Shown: positions 43,857 through 53,793, numbered from the stretch's first letter. The stretch is DNA of 64,000 nt from Verrucomicrobiota bacterium JB024 (GCA_030673825.1 JAUTCS010000124.1:1-64000); one strand, 5' to 3'. Notes: generated from the sequence alone by a model not told the origin. Made by a program: numbers and translations.

Positions 43857-44963
43857 ATGACCAGAAATCTCGTTTACATACTCGATCAACCCGGTGGCCG
43901 TTTCACTGCGACCGAGGAGATCCTTCCTCCACCCGGACCGGGCGAGATCCTCATCCGCGTGCGGCGGACCTCGGTCTGCCAGTCGGATGTCGTCATTTAC
44001 GAGGCCGGCCTGCCGCGCATCCGCTCCTGGCCCGCCGTGATCCTGCACGAGGTGAGTGCCACGGTGGAAGCTGTCGGCGCAGGCGTGACAACGTTTGCCC
44101 CGGGCGACCTGGTCGGCCTGGGCTGCGACATCCCTTGCGGAGACCGCGCCTGCATCTACTGCGGCGATCATGGTTCGGGCGACTGGACCTACTGCCCGCA
44201 CACCCAGGCCACCGGTCACGAGTTCCCGGGCTTCGCCCGCACACACGCCATCCTGCCGGACTGGTTCGTGGCCCTCGGCCCCATCGTCAGATTCGATCCC
44301 GGCACCGACCCCGACCACGCCTGCCAGCTTGAACCGCTTGCCTGCTGCCTGGAGGGGATGACCCGGGTCAACCATTGCATCGAGAACCGCGTCGTCGTGC
44401 TGATTGGAGCCGGTTCACAGAGCACCTACGCACTTCAATGCGCCCTGGCGATGGGCGCGCGCAAGGTCATCCTCGTCAACCGCGGACGTGAACGCCTGGA
44501 GCGCGTTCTGCAGGACTTCGGCGACGAGCGCGTGGTCGGCGTCGCCTGGGACGACGAGGTGGTCAAAAACGTGCTCGCCGCCAGCCGCCCCTTCAACGAA
44601 CCGCACTTTGTCATGATCAACGTGCCCGCCGAAGCCGGGTACCGACTGGCCACCCAATTGCTCGGTTACGGAACCGTGCTCGACGCCCATGCCGGCGTGA
44701 AGGGAGCGGGCGGCAAGCCGCGCATCGCGCACGACGTGGACCTGAACAACGACATCCACTACAAGCTCCAGTGCTACCAGGCCACCCACGGCTCCAGCAT
44801 GCATGGCATCGGACTGGCTCATGCCATGATCAATGGCCGCAAACTGCCGCTGCTCGACCGCATGACGAACGGAACGGAGCGCTTCCCTCACACCCAGATC
44901 CGGGAAGCCATCAGCCGCGCCGCCGACAAAGACTCCCTTAAGGTCATCATCAACTGGGACTAA
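43857..44963 (+). CDS. Zinc-dependent medium-chain dehydrogenase (polyol/sugar type)
   Basis: 368 residues with a catalytic-zinc region (TSVCQSDV, ILHEVSATVEAV), four structural-zinc cysteines (CDIPCGDRACIYCG and a later C), and a nucleotide-binding loop VVLIGAGSQSTYALQCA. It resembles L-sorbose-1-phosphate reductase-like proteins, but the match is loose. It lies 70 bases after the isomerase-epimerase gene, same strand. ATG 43857 is selected because residues upstream look non-coding. Likely oxidises a polyol or reduces a ketose with NAD(P). Confidence 0.75.
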   Translation: MTRNLVYILDQPGGRFTATEEILPPPGPGEILIRVRRTSVCQSDVVIYEAGLPRIRSWPAVILHEVSATVEAVGAGVTTFAPGDLVGLGCDIPCGDRACIYCGDHGSGDWTYCPHTQATGHEFPGFARTHAILPDWFVALGPIVRFDPGTDPDHACQLEPLACCLEGMTRVNHCIENRVVVLIGAGSQSTYALQCALAMGARKVILVNRGRERLERVLQDFGDERVVGVAWDDEVVKNVLAASRPFNEPHFVMINVPAEAGYRLATQLLGYGTVLDAHAGVKGAGGKPRIAHDVDLNNDIHYKLQCYQATHGSSMHGIGLAHAMINGRKLPLLDRMTNGTERFPHTQIREAISRAADKDSLKVIINWD

Positions 44964-45024
44964 GACCCAGCCTCCCGCCCACCTCTGTTTCCCTTAACCT
45001 CGCCTTTTTTCACCGTACCACTCC

Positions 45025-46080
45025 ATGAAAGCTCTCGTCCTTGAAGCCGACCGGCAACTCGTTTACACAGAGAATCACCCGATGCCGACAGCGCCGGATG
45101 AGCGCCCGACGGCGCTGATAAAAATCGCTGCCTGCGGTATCTGCGGCTCGGACATCCCCCGGGGGTTCGGCGGCAAGGCCTACTTCTACCCCCTGGTCAT
45201 GGGCCATGAATTCAGCGGGATCGTCGAGGAGCCAGTGGCGGGTGGACGCTTCCGCCAGGGCGAGCGCGTGGCGGTGTTCCCACTCATCCCCAAACACATG
45301 CACACCGACCCGGCCAACCAGACGGGCAACTACGCGCAATCCCGCGAGTACGACTACTACGGTTCCCGGCGCGATGGCGCCTTCGCGCAATACCTTCGCA
45401 TCCCGGAGTGGAACCTCTTCCCCGTGCCGGATCACGTGGACCTCCTGCACGCCTCCATGACCGAACCCGCCGCCGTCGCCCTCCATGCCGTGCGCAAGCT
45501 GCGCGTGATCGCTGGCAGCGACGCGGCCGTGCTCGGCGCAGGCCCCATCGGCAACATGGCAGCCCAGTGGCTGCGCATCCACGGGTGCGGGCGGGTGTTC
45601 GTCGTCGATGTCGAGCCGCGCAAGCTGGCGCTGGCGGAGGAAATGGGGTTCGTGCCGGTCAATGCCACCCAGGGAGATCCGGTTGCGGCCATTCTCGATG
45701 CCACCGATGGCGCGGGCGTCCAGTGCAGCATCGAGGCCTGCGGCCTTCCGGTCACGTTCCTCCAGGCAGTTCGGCTCGCGGGTATGTTCGGCGAGGTGGT
45801 CTTCATGGGTAATATCGCAGGCGAGTTCAAGATCGGCGAAAAGGACTTCTCCAACATCCTGCGCAAAGAGCTGACCATTCACGGCACCTGGAACAGCAAG
45901 ATCACCCCCACCGGCGCCGACGACTGGTCCACCGTGCTCAAATACCTCGACCGCGAGTTGATCGTAGCCCCGCTGATCACGGACAAACTCCCGCTCTCGG
46001 CAGGCCCGGCTATCTTCGATGACCTCGTGAACCGCCGCCACACTCACAACAAGGTGATCTTCGATGTCTTGAACAGTTAA
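45025..46080 (+). CDS. Galactitol-1-phosphate/sorbitol dehydrogenase-like enzyme lacking structural-zinc cysteines
   Basis: 351 residues of the medium-chain dehydrogenase family: catalytic-zinc ligands in ACGICGSD and MGHEFSG, GSRRDGAFAQYL, and the nucleotide loop AAVLGAGPIGNMA. The part that normally holds four cysteines for structural zinc (here KHMHTDPANQTGNYAQS) contains none. Relatives oxidise galactitol-1-phosphate or sorbitol. Gene follows the other dehydrogenase by 61 bases; a PfkB kinase gene follows. Confidence 0.8.
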   Translation: MKALVLEADRQLVYTENHPMPTAPDERPTALIKIAACGICGSDIPRGFGGKAYFYPLVMGHEFSGIVEEPVAGGRFRQGERVAVFPLIPKHMHTDPANQTGNYAQSREYDYYGSRRDGAFAQYLRIPEWNLFPVPDHVDLLHASMTEPAAVALHAVRKLRVIAGSDAAVLGAGPIGNMAAQWLRIHGCGRVFVVDVEPRKLALAEEMGFVPVNATQGDPVAAILDATDGAGVQCSIEACGLPVTFLQAVRLAGMFGEVVFMGNIAGEFKIGEKDFSNILRKELTIHGTWNSKITPTGADDWSTVLKYLDRELIVAPLITDKLPLSAGPAIFDDLVNRRHTHNKVIFDVLNS

Positions 46081-46120
46081 GCCCACCGAACGGACGCGAG
46101 AGATCAGCGCCTTCAGCCTG

Positions 46121-47032
46121 ATGCGGAACATCATTACCATCCTCGGCAGCTCGAACCTGGATTACGGTATCAAACTGCCGCGATTACCGGGCCAAGGGGA
46201 AAGTGTGACGGGTGGCCATTTTTTTCACTCTTTTGGCGGCAAAGGTGCCAACCAAGCCGTGGCGGTGTCCCGGGCCGGGCACAAGGCCCGCTTCATGACC
46301 GCCCTCGGCCCGGAAGCGATCAATGATGCCATGCTGGATTCCTTCCAGAGTAACGGACTGGAGCTCAGCCACATTTACCGAGACAGAACAATCCATACCG
46401 GCACAGCTGTCATCATGGTAGGGGAAGAGGGCAAAAACTATCTGGGGGTCGATGCTGGCGCAAATCACTGTCTGTCTCCAAACTGGGTGCGTGAGCATGA
46501 GATTGCATTTATTGACTGTGCCCGACTAGTCCTGCAATTGGAGATTCCAATCGAGGTGAATGCCGCCGCGATCCAAATCGCACGCTCCCACGGGGTACCG
46601 ATCCAGCTCAACTTCGCTCCTTACGATCCACAAGCGACCAGACTACTCAAAGACATTGATTGCCTCATCGTCAATGAAGTCGAAGCCCGGCAACTAACGG
46701 GACAGGCGGTCCTCGGCCCGGAATCGGCCCTCGCGGCAATCCGGCACCTACGCATGCTCGGCCCCCACACAGTCATCATAACCCTGGGACATCAAGGGGT
46801 AACAGCGGGTGAGGGAGACCATTTCCTCTACGAGCCTGCGTTGCCGGTGAACGTTGTGGACACAACGGCAGCAGGAGATACCTTTTGCGGATATCTGGCA
46901 GCCACCATAGCCAACGGCACCCCTTTGGCTGAGGCCGTCCGCTGGGCGAACCGTGCAGCTGCCTTGGCGGTAACAAAGCCCGGAGCGCAAGACTCCATCC
47001 CCGCTCGCGACTCGGTCAACTTCCTCTTCTGA
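46121..47032 (+). CDS. PfkB/ribokinase-family sugar kinase
   Basis: 303 residues: ILGSSNLDYGIKLPRLPGQGE at the start, FGGKGANQAVAVSRAG substrate/nucleotide motif, and VDTTAAGDTFCGYLA, the anion hole with catalytic aspartate (the usual G is A). Known: ribokinases phosphorylate pentoses and related sugars. Last gene of the plus-strand set started by the isomerase-epimerase; its phosphorylated product could be the DeoR effector and the epimerase substrate. Confidence 0.85.
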   Translation: MRNIITILGSSNLDYGIKLPRLPGQGESVTGGHFFHSFGGKGANQAVAVSRAGHKARFMTALGPEAINDAMLDSFQSNGLELSHIYRDRTIHTGTAVIMVGEEGKNYLGVDAGANHCLSPNWVREHEIAFIDCARLVLQLEIPIEVNAAAIQIARSHGVPIQLNFAPYDPQATRLLKDIDCLIVNEVEARQLTGQAVLGPESALAAIRHLRMLGPHTVIITLGHQGVTAGEGDHFLYEPALPVNVVDTTAAGDTFCGYLAATIANGTPLAEAVRWANRAAALAVTKPGAQDSIPARDSVNFLF

Positions 47033-47095
47033 TTCGGGGCACCCCGCCCCAGGAGAAAAGGCTACAGCGTACAGCCCTGTTTTCTTACCAGTCAC

Positions 47096-47761
47096 TCATT
47101 GGTCGTACTTCGGGTCGCCCAGCGGCTCGTCCTCATCACTCGTCTTGTAGGCCGGTGAGTCACGGGTGATTTGGGCACGGGTCAGTTCACTGACGTTGCT
47201 CGTATTGACATGACCATCGACAAACAGGGCATTTACTCGCCCCCGGTGAGGCTTGGGCGTTATTTCCGCCAAGGCCAACTTTGCGCTGCCATAGGTCAGC
47301 CACCGGTTATCCGACTTCATACTTGAGAGTTCGATGGCATAGATGTGATCGGAGGGGGCTGTCAGCGTGCCGTACTTCAGGCCACTCTCAGGCGACAGGT
47401 ACGAGTTGAAAGCGTACTTCCATTTATCAACGGGACATCCATAGACCGCTTTCAACTCGGACGGCCTCGTCAGGTCACTGTCGAGGTAGGGAGCCAGAAT
47501 GGCATGGGTATTCGCCGGGAAGTTCGCCTTGGGGAAGTCTCCGTTATGATCGTTGACATATAAGAGGACGGCCCCTCCCCACTGGCGCATATGCGCGGCA
47601 CACCTGGTCGTCTCCGCCGACTCCCTGAACTTCGCTATCGCCGGGAGCAGAATGAGCGCGAGAATCCCTATAATGACAAGCACGACCAGCAGCTCAACCA
47701 GCGTAAATGCCCACCGATGAAGGCATCTGTCGGCACGAGACTCGGAGAAGGGGTATTTCAT
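47096..47761 (-). CDS. Pseudopilin with H-X9-DG C-terminus
   Basis: 221 residues with a prepilin leader and helix (AFTLVELLVVLVIIGILALILLP), TTRCAAHMRQWGGAVLLY, and a later GRVNALFVDGHVNTSN, the H-X9-DG ending common in Planctomycetes and Verrucomicrobia pseudopilins. Known: role in secretion or surface display; many copies per genome. Sits at the end of a minus-strand set of secreted proteins. Confidence 0.8.
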   Translation of the reverse strand: MKYPFSESRADRCLHRWAFTLVELLVVLVIIGILALILLPAIAKFRESAETTRCAAHMRQWGGAVLLYVNDHNGDFPKANFPANTHAILAPYLDSDLTRPSELKAVYGCPVDKWKYAFNSYLSPESGLKYGTLTAPSDHIYAIELSSMKSDNRWLTYGSAKLALAEITPKPHRGRVNALFVDGHVNTSNVSELTRAQITRDSPAYKTSDEDEPLGDPKYDQ

Positions 47762-47788
47762 AATGACTCCTGGACGGGCTAAAAGGTG

Positions 47789-48403
47789 TTATTCGATCTT
47801 CAGGTTATCGTAGATTCCATTCCAAGGATTGCCCCCCCAGCCATAGACTCCCCAGTGGAACTTGTCGTCCCCATCGGCAAGCCGGGTGCCTGTCACCGTG
47901 GCGACAGCGACGACCACCCCGTTCACCTCCAGCGAAATCTGGCTCTTCGGTTTCAGCAGGTCGTAGCGGAGGGTAACCCGGTTCCATTCGCCGATCTTGA
48001 TGGTCCCGCCGGGCGCCACCAGTTTGGCTTTTTCTCCGTTATTCAGTGCGAGAACGGCATTGAGCTGGACGCCCTTTCCATGCCCGGTGATCCGGATGTT
48101 TCCACTGTCAAACGCAGCATAGATCATCGTACCCGGCTCTCTCGGCAGGAAATCGAATTCAACACAACCGGCAACCGGAGCAATGATAAAGGCCCCGCTC
48201 TCATCCTTACTGGCATAGCTGAGGCGGCCCGCCTTCTCCAAAAGCACCCCTGGGCCCGTCACACCGGTATCGACTTTTTTGGCCTGCCAGGTGTTGACCG
48301 GGTCCTGCCCGGTATCCGAGGTAAAACCGTTATCGAAGCTGACAGTCCATCCATACCCGGCAAGGCTGGAAAGACACAGGAGCAGAATGGTCGTTTTATA
48401 CAT
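47789..48403 (-). CDS. Secreted LamG-like/jelly-roll protein
   Basis: 204 residues: signal peptide (KTTILLLCLSSLAGYGW), then a beta-sandwich with CVEFDFLPREPG, NRVTLRYDLLKPKSQISLEVNG and an end in WNGIYDNLKIE, typical of concanavalin-like carbohydrate-binding folds. Located 27 bases before the pseudopilin gene and 11 bases after the large secreted protein gene; one operon. Confidence 0.6.
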   Translation of the reverse strand: MYKTTILLLCLSSLAGYGWTVSFDNGFTSDTGQDPVNTWQAKKVDTGVTGPGVLLEKAGRLSYASKDESGAFIIAPVAGCVEFDFLPREPGTMIYAAFDSGNIRITGHGKGVQLNAVLALNNGEKAKLVAPGGTIKIGEWNRVTLRYDLLKPKSQISLEVNGVVVAVATVTGTRLADGDDKFHWGVYGWGGNPWNGIYDNLKIE

Positions 48404-48414
48404 GGGGTTCAGAT

Positions 48415-51400
48415 CTAGAGTTTAGGGGTTGGTGAAGTTGAGAGAGGCTCGAGCATGAGCCCCAAATGCCCTCCATGGGGTAGGTCCACACGGTACACCG
48501 TTGACATGTCGCCAGCGACGGAGATTTGCCGGAGCGCGGACGCCGGCAAGGCTTCCCCATCCAGTCGTACCTCCTGCACTCCCCCACGTGTGGCGAAATC
48601 CACAGTGAGGGGCTGCGCGGACTCCAGCTCAACGCTCAATATCCCATCGGCCGCCGAGTAGTCGCTGCGCACCAGGCGGGCGGGCTCCCAATTGACGAGA
48701 TACACGCCGGTCTCATGTCCGCTGTAGGCACCCAGCATCCCGCTGTTCAGATAGGACGGCAGCTCACGCCTGCTGTTTTTAAGCCAGACCCGCATATCCT
48801 CCTCCAAGTCCTCCGCCGGCCAGTCCTTCAAGCGGCTGCGCATCGTGATATGGGCACCGGGACGACTTTTATTAAAAGGCATTTCCCGCCAGTCGGAGAA
48901 GTATTCATCCATGATCTCCGACTGATAAGTGTAGAAGAATTCAGGGGAGAGCATTTCCAGATAGAAATCGTACATCTCCGGCATTTCGCCCACCCATGCC
49001 AGTAGCATGGCGGCATGATCCAGACCATTCGGTCGGCCAAGGCCCGCCTTCTCAATCGCAGGACCATCCTCGGCAAATCCGACACCATACAGCTCCGGAT
49101 CGCGGTTGTCCGGATCGAGATACTCGGGCATGGCCATGCGCAGGGCCGTGGCGGCTCCGATCTTGGCGCGCAGATAAGCCAGACGCTCGTAATCTTCCTG
49201 CTCGCCCAGCACCTCCGCCATGCGCTCCATCGCTACGACGCCGGCATAGGCAATGGTGTCCATATCGATCGCCCCGTATTTGATCGCTTCGCGCGAGGTT
49301 GTCTCCGGCACCGCCCAGTCGTTGAGCACTTCAAAGATACGCAGCGAGTCCATCACCCGGGGCCACAGCCGGCGGACCGTCTCCCAGTCGCCCGAATACT
49401 TCGCATACAGATACAGCGAGTACGCCGACTGTCCCACACACGAGTTCGGGTCACCGTACATCACAGGGCGCGCCTTGGGGTCCACCCACCCGCTCACGTA
49501 ATAGGGAGCCTTGCTGAAGCGTTCCTCACGGTAAACCCAGGATGCATTGGAATAGAACCGGTCTACCACCGAGCGGGCCGTGTCCAGCAGTTGCTCGCGG
49601 GCCGGCTCGCTCAGGTAGCTTCCCCCCAGCAAGCCCTGAGTCCAGCGCTTGACAATGGACAAGCGCCACGGCTCGAAGTCCTTTGGCTGTATGGCGACCG
49701 CTGCGCCGATCTCCGTCTCAACCGCCGCGTACTCCTCTTCAAACTCCGGGCGTCGCGGGAAGGCCGCGTGCCAGGCATTGAAGCGCGGCAAGGAATAGTG
49801 CAGGCGGTCACCTCGTTCCCAGCGCCACGGCCCAAAGGGTGTGGCGATGTCCGAGGAGACGGCGAGCGCATCGCCCGCGGGAATGCCTTCCCAACCCAGC
49901 AGGTCCTTCGCCAGGCTGAAGATAGGCGGGATCGGAGCGTAGTCGGGCGCTTGCCATTGAGGATCGCCCCACCGCTCGTAGCGGAACACGTCCAACACTT
50001 TCACCTCCTCGGCCTCCACGCGGTAATACTCGCGGCATTCGATCGGGTACGTTCGCAACATCCGTGCTAATAAGCGGGCGCGATCAGCGACGTTACCCGT
50101 CTCCCAATGATCATTGAGCAGGCCGTAAAAGGCGGTGCTGACTCCCCACCGGCCTTGCGGCAGCTCCAGCCCGGCAGCCGTCCACTTGATCGCCCCGGCA
50201 GCGTCGCCAGTCATCAGCACGGCAACCGCCTTATCCCCCCAAAAGGTGGGCTCGCCGTCCTCGATTCCCCAGATGGCGACAATCCAGGGCTCACGCAGAT
50301 GGCGAATCGTCTGAGGCTTGGTGAGGAGGCCCTCGCTCGTCAGAACAGCAGACGGTCCCACCCTGCGCACGCCCCCCTTCCCATTGTCAGCCAGCTTCTG
50401 GAAGCGCCCTTCTTCCTCATCGGGGGCGCCGCTGCGCACCGGGAGATTTCCGGCCCCACGCGAGCTCAAGTGCAGGTTAACGGGGGAATCGACGAGGAAG
50501 CCGGGCGCGAGGATCCCATAGTAATACCTCGCCACTTGGCCCGTTTCCAAGGTGCGATCCATCACCATCGTCGTCCAATTTATATGAATCCGCTCATTCT
50601 CATGATCCGACTGCCGGAGCTTCACCTTCCAGGCGGCATCGGCACGCCCGGTGTCGTCGAGTTGCTGGCCGTCGGTCCAGAGGTCGAAATCCTGCCTCCG
50701 GTGCAGGTTCTCGGCATTGGCCGTGTAGGCGCGGAACCACGAGCTGCCCGCCAGTTCAGTCAGCAATCCATTATAGGTCGAGTTTCCAAAACGGCCAGCC
50801 GTCTGGTAGCTCATCCCTTCCGTCCATGTTTCACCATCCACCTCTATCACCGGAAAATTCAGCTCGGGCAAAGGCGACCACACATTCTCATCCACCCACG
50901 GCTCCACCGGATTCACATCATCCAGCCGCACCGGGATGCTCGGATCGTCGCTGCCGACGTAGAGCTGCTCCAGGTGCTGCGCATGAGGCTCGAAGCCGTA
51001 ATTGGCGACCGGGACCAGCGAGGCCAGTGAAACCTCATAGTCATGAGTGCCCGCTTGGACATTCAGCGGCGGGAAGTCGAACGTCATCCGCCCCTTGCCG
51101 ATGGTAACCCACGCGCTGACTTTCGTCGGCGTTTTAGCCGTGATGGTCAGACGCAGATTTTTCTGATGGGGCTGCAAGGGCTTTTCAATGAATGACCAGT
51201 TGTCAGGACCGTAAACGGCCTCTCCAATCCCTGCAAATCCTCCCCAAGGCATCGCCCCCTGTCCTGCATAGGTTTCGAGGACGTGGATCTTCAACGTTTC
51301 AACTTCCAGATCAACCGGCACCGCCTGGATGACTCCGTGCTCGTTTTTCAACTCGACGACAAAGCGTTCCTCTCCGTTCACCGAGATGAGTAGCTTCTTC

Positions 51401-51723
51401 GGCAGCGACCAGTTCCCATAGCCGCCCTGAAGAAAAGCCAGCTGCGAAATGTGCCTCGGCTTTTTAAAGCGGATGCTCGTATCGCTGCCCTTGAGCGGCC
51501 GGAGAAAGGTGGTGGTTTTGGTCTTTCCGTCCAGAAGCCCTTTCGTGGAGCGTTCCTGGTCGCCAGAAGATGTCTTGATCTCTTCGATTTCATCCGGCGC
51601 CCATCCCACCCATCGAAGCGGAGGTTTGGACTCCGCCTCGATGACCGGCAGGTTTGTCATGTCCGCCCGCACACTGAGCAGACAAAGGAAGGAGGCCGAA
51701 AGCCAGGACAGCTTCTTCATCAT
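48415..51723 (-). CDS. Large secreted (alpha/alpha)-toroid glycan-active protein
   Basis: 1102 residues. A signal peptide (KKLSWLSASFLCLLSVRA) precedes beta-sandwich domains (to about residue 500) and then an all-helical toroid of the kind found in many glycosidases and lyases (SQ-rich repeats such as GQSAYSLYLYAKYSGDWETVRRLWP, GAIDMDTIAYAGVVAMERMAEVLG, NGLDHAAMLLAWVGEMPE). The last 100 residues return to beta. I cannot name the family; an enzyme acting on uronate- or rhamnose-containing glycans is plausible from the fold and setting. ATG 51723 is used; another ATG is adjacent at 51720. Confidence 0.55.
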   Translation of the reverse strand: MMKKLSWLSASFLCLLSVRADMTNLPVIEAESKPPLRWVGWAPDEIEEIKTSSGDQERSTKGLLDGKTKTTTFLRPLKGSDTSIRFKKPRHISQLAFLQGGYGNWSLPKKLLISVNGEERFVVELKNEHGVIQAVPVDLEVETLKIHVLETYAGQGAMPWGGFAGIGEAVYGPDNWSFIEKPLQPHQKNLRLTITAKTPTKVSAWVTIGKGRMTFDFPPLNVQAGTHDYEVSLASLVPVANYGFEPHAQHLEQLYVGSDDPSIPVRLDDVNPVEPWVDENVWSPLPELNFPVIEVDGETWTEGMSYQTAGRFGNSTYNGLLTELAGSSWFRAYTANAENLHRRQDFDLWTDGQQLDDTGRADAAWKVKLRQSDHENERIHINWTTMVMDRTLETGQVARYYYGILAPGFLVDSPVNLHLSSRGAGNLPVRSGAPDEEEGRFQKLADNGKGGVRRVGPSAVLTSEGLLTKPQTIRHLREPWIVAIWGIEDGEPTFWGDKAVAVLMTGDAAGAIKWTAAGLELPQGRWGVSTAFYGLLNDHWETGNVADRARLLARMLRTYPIECREYYRVEAEEVKVLDVFRYERWGDPQWQAPDYAPIPPIFSLAKDLLGWEGIPAGDALAVSSDIATPFGPWRWERGDRLHYSLPRFNAWHAAFPRRPEFEEEYAAVETEIGAAVAIQPKDFEPWRLSIVKRWTQGLLGGSYLSEPAREQLLDTARSVVDRFYSNASWVYREERFSKAPYYVSGWVDPKARPVMYGDPNSCVGQSAYSLYLYAKYSGDWETVRRLWPRVMDSLRIFEVLNDWAVPETTSREAIKYGAIDMDTIAYAGVVAMERMAEVLGEQEDYERLAYLRAKIGAATALRMAMPEYLDPDNRDPELYGVGFAEDGPAIEKAGLGRPNGLDHAAMLLAWVGEMPEMYDFYLEMLSPEFFYTYQSEIMDEYFSDWREMPFNKSRPGAHITMRSRLKDWPAEDLEEDMRVWLKNSRRELPSYLNSGMLGAYSGHETGVYLVNWEPARLVRSDYSAADGILSVELESAQPLTVDFATRGGVQEVRLDGEALPASALRQISVAGDMSTVYRVDLPHGGHLGLMLEPLSTSPTPKL

Positions 51724-51768
51724 AACAACTGGTCGATATGGGCTGGTCATTATTCTAAATCTTACAGC

Positions 51769-52575
51769 TTAGTCACGCAAGACACGGCCACGCCGCAAAG
51801 CAACAACCGCAGGGATCAGGATCAGCCCCCAGGCCAGCGACGAGACTTCGGGGATCGCTGTGACTCTCACATTTTGCAGGTAGCCGTTCAACAGGTTCTT
51901 CGCCGTGGCCGACACACCGGCAGAGGAGGCATTCGAGCCGAGATAGAGCTGCGTGTCCAGGAATGTGCCGCTCCCTGTGCCCGAGTAAGTTGACGATATT
52001 GCCGTCTGCTCGACACCATCGACCCAGAGCGTGATATGTCCCTCCGCCGTGCTGTCCGCGTTGTTAATGACAACTTTGTACTCATGCCACACGTCAAGAG
52101 TGGACACACTGAAGTAAGCCTGTCCCCAGCCACCTTCCACACGATGTGAAATTCGGATCTCCCCCGAATCACGCCGTAGATAAATAGCGAAGCCCCCAAT
52201 CGCGTTGTGATCATAGTTGGATTGGAGAATGCGCTGGCTGTCGGTGCTTGAGGCGGAGCCGGTGGCCTGCATCGACCATTCGAACTGAAGCGCTTCATAA
52301 GATGAAACCACCATGTCGTTCGCCCGGAGCCATCCCTGCGAGCCGTTAAAATAAGCGCTCGTTGTGGTGCCGCCAGCCGGATTGTAGTTTTCGGTCGATA
52401 CGGTGACACCGGTCCCTCCTGTCAGCGTGTTTCCATTGCCAGAGGAATCCGTCGTTAAACTTGCCTGGTCGAGAAATTCCCATTCGGCCAGAACAGCGGC
52501 ATGCACAGAAGCTGCCGACAGTGACACGAGGAGCGAGGTAAGAGTGGTCCACAGGACCTTCATTTTAATATTCAT
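51769..52575 (-). CDS. Secreted LamG-type protein with PEP-CTERM-like tail
   Basis: 268 residues: signal peptide (TSLLVSLSAASVHAA), a LamG-like beta-sandwich (AEWEFLDQASLTTDSSGNGNTL to LYLGSNASS), and a sorting tail IPEVSSLAWGLILIPAVVALRRGR. As in the protein at 25125-26033, the motif third residue is not proline (here V). First gene of the minus-strand set 52575-47096, divergent from a LacI gene. Confidence 0.75.
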   Translation of the reverse strand: MNIKMKVLWTTLTSLLVSLSAASVHAAVLAEWEFLDQASLTTDSSGNGNTLTGGTGVTVSTENYNPAGGTTTSAYFNGSQGWLRANDMVVSSYEALQFEWSMQATGSASSTDSQRILQSNYDHNAIGGFAIYLRRDSGEIRISHRVEGGWGQAYFSVSTLDVWHEYKVVINNADSTAEGHITLWVDGVEQTAISSTYSGTGSGTFLDTQLYLGSNASSAGVSATAKNLLNGYLQNVRVTAIPEVSSLAWGLILIPAVVALRRGRVLRD

Positions 52576-52600
52576 GTGCGATTAGGTTTAGGGGGTTATT

Positions 52601-52620
52601 AGCTTTCACACAGTAAAGCT
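52601..52620. promoter_or_regulatory. Inverted repeat between divergent genes, possible operator
   Basis: AGCTTT and AAAGCT arms enclose eight bases, and CACAG/CTGTG overlaps it (52609-52623). It lies between the PEP-CTERM gene and the LacI gene starting at 52689. It is unlike the operator of the first locus. Confidence 0.3.
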
Positions 52621-52688
52621 GTGCGGGGATGTCATTAGGATCGCAGTTAGAATGAACTATATTCTTGCAAAGGTATCAATCTCGGCCA

Positions 52689-53783
52689 ATGACAACAGTT
52701 GCCATGCGAGTCAGCCTACGAGCCATAGCCGCCGAGACCGGCTTGAACGTATCCACGGTTTCCCGGGCGCTGCGCAACAGTTCGCGTGTCAATGCGGAGA
52801 CCCGTCTCATGGTTCAGGAGGTCGCTGAAAAGCTCGGTTACATCCGGGACCCGCTGCTGGCCGCGGCGATGACATTCGCGCGAAAGCCGGATAAGCCCGT
52901 GTACCGCGAGACCATCGCTTTTTTAACTTTCTCCGACAAGAATGACTACACGAAAACCCCATGGCTGCGAGGCGTGCATACCGGCGTCTCCGAGCAGGCC
53001 GCCAAGATGGGGTATTCGATCGAACATTGCCGGATCTCGTCCCAGCCTGAGCGTCAGTTCGCGCTCGGGCGACAACTACTCGCCCGGGGGATACGCGGCT
53101 GCATTGTCTATCCGACGACTCCCGACCTTGAGCAGCGTACGGTTTCCATCAACATGAATTGGGACCAGATCGCGGGGGTCGAGATCGGCCACGCGCTGGT
53201 ATCACCGGTTCTGCCATGCGTAATCCGCAACCAGGCGGACGACATGCAGATGATGCTCTCGAACCTGCATAAGCGCGGCTACCGCCGGATCGGCCTGGCC
53301 GTGAGCCGGGCTGACGAGGAGAAGCGCCGCTGGGCCGTGCACTCGGCGTGCATGCTATTCTCCTGGCAACACGCAGAGGTCAGCTATTCCGCTATCTTCG
53401 CCGGGGAAGACAACTATACCCGGGATTCATTTCTGCGCTGGTTGAACCGGGAACATCCTGATGTCTTGATTATCAACGGCCCCGGCGTGCTCCAATGGCT
53501 TTCCCAGGCAGGGATAGCCGTCCCGCACGATATCGGCCTGTGCCGGATCGACTCCGATACGACCGCGAAGGAGAGCGGTCTTGTTGTGGACTATGTTCGC
53601 TTTGGCACGACCGCCGTGAACCAACTAGTCATGACGCTAGAGCGAGCCAGCACCGTGCCAACGGCGACGGAAAGCCCGGGCGCACTGACGCTGAGCCTGC
53701 CTAGCACATGGCATGAGGGTGAAACACTGCGGGCTCCCGCGCAGATGAAAGTCAGGAGCAAGCGCCAGTCGCGAAAAGCCTGA
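52689..53783 (+). CDS. LacI-family transcriptional regulator
   Basis: 364 residues with HTH VSLRAIAAETGLNVSTVSRALR, hinge LGYIRDPLLAAAM, and a sugar-binding sensor domain (ETIAFLTFSD, VPHDIGLCRIDSD). ATG 52689 fits the family start. It is followed 10 bases later by a second LacI gene, a tandem layout that suggests duplication and division of labour. Confidence 0.9.
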   Translation: MTTVAMRVSLRAIAAETGLNVSTVSRALRNSSRVNAETRLMVQEVAEKLGYIRDPLLAAAMTFARKPDKPVYRETIAFLTFSDKNDYTKTPWLRGVHTGVSEQAAKMGYSIEHCRISSQPERQFALGRQLLARGIRGCIVYPTTPDLEQRTVSINMNWDQIAGVEIGHALVSPVLPCVIRNQADDMQMMLSNLHKRGYRRIGLAVSRADEEKRRWAVHSACMLFSWQHAEVSYSAIFAGEDNYTRDSFLRWLNREHPDVLIINGPGVLQWLSQAGIAVPHDIGLCRIDSDTTAKESGLVVDYVRFGTTAVNQLVMTLERASTVPTATESPGALTLSLPSTWHEGETLRAPAQMKVRSKRQSRKA

Positions 53784-53793
53784 CGCCAGCCAC

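Noticed and set aside
45010-46140. 376-codon minus-strand open frame
   Set aside because: Antisense to the dehydrogenase at 45025-46080, whose motifs are clear.
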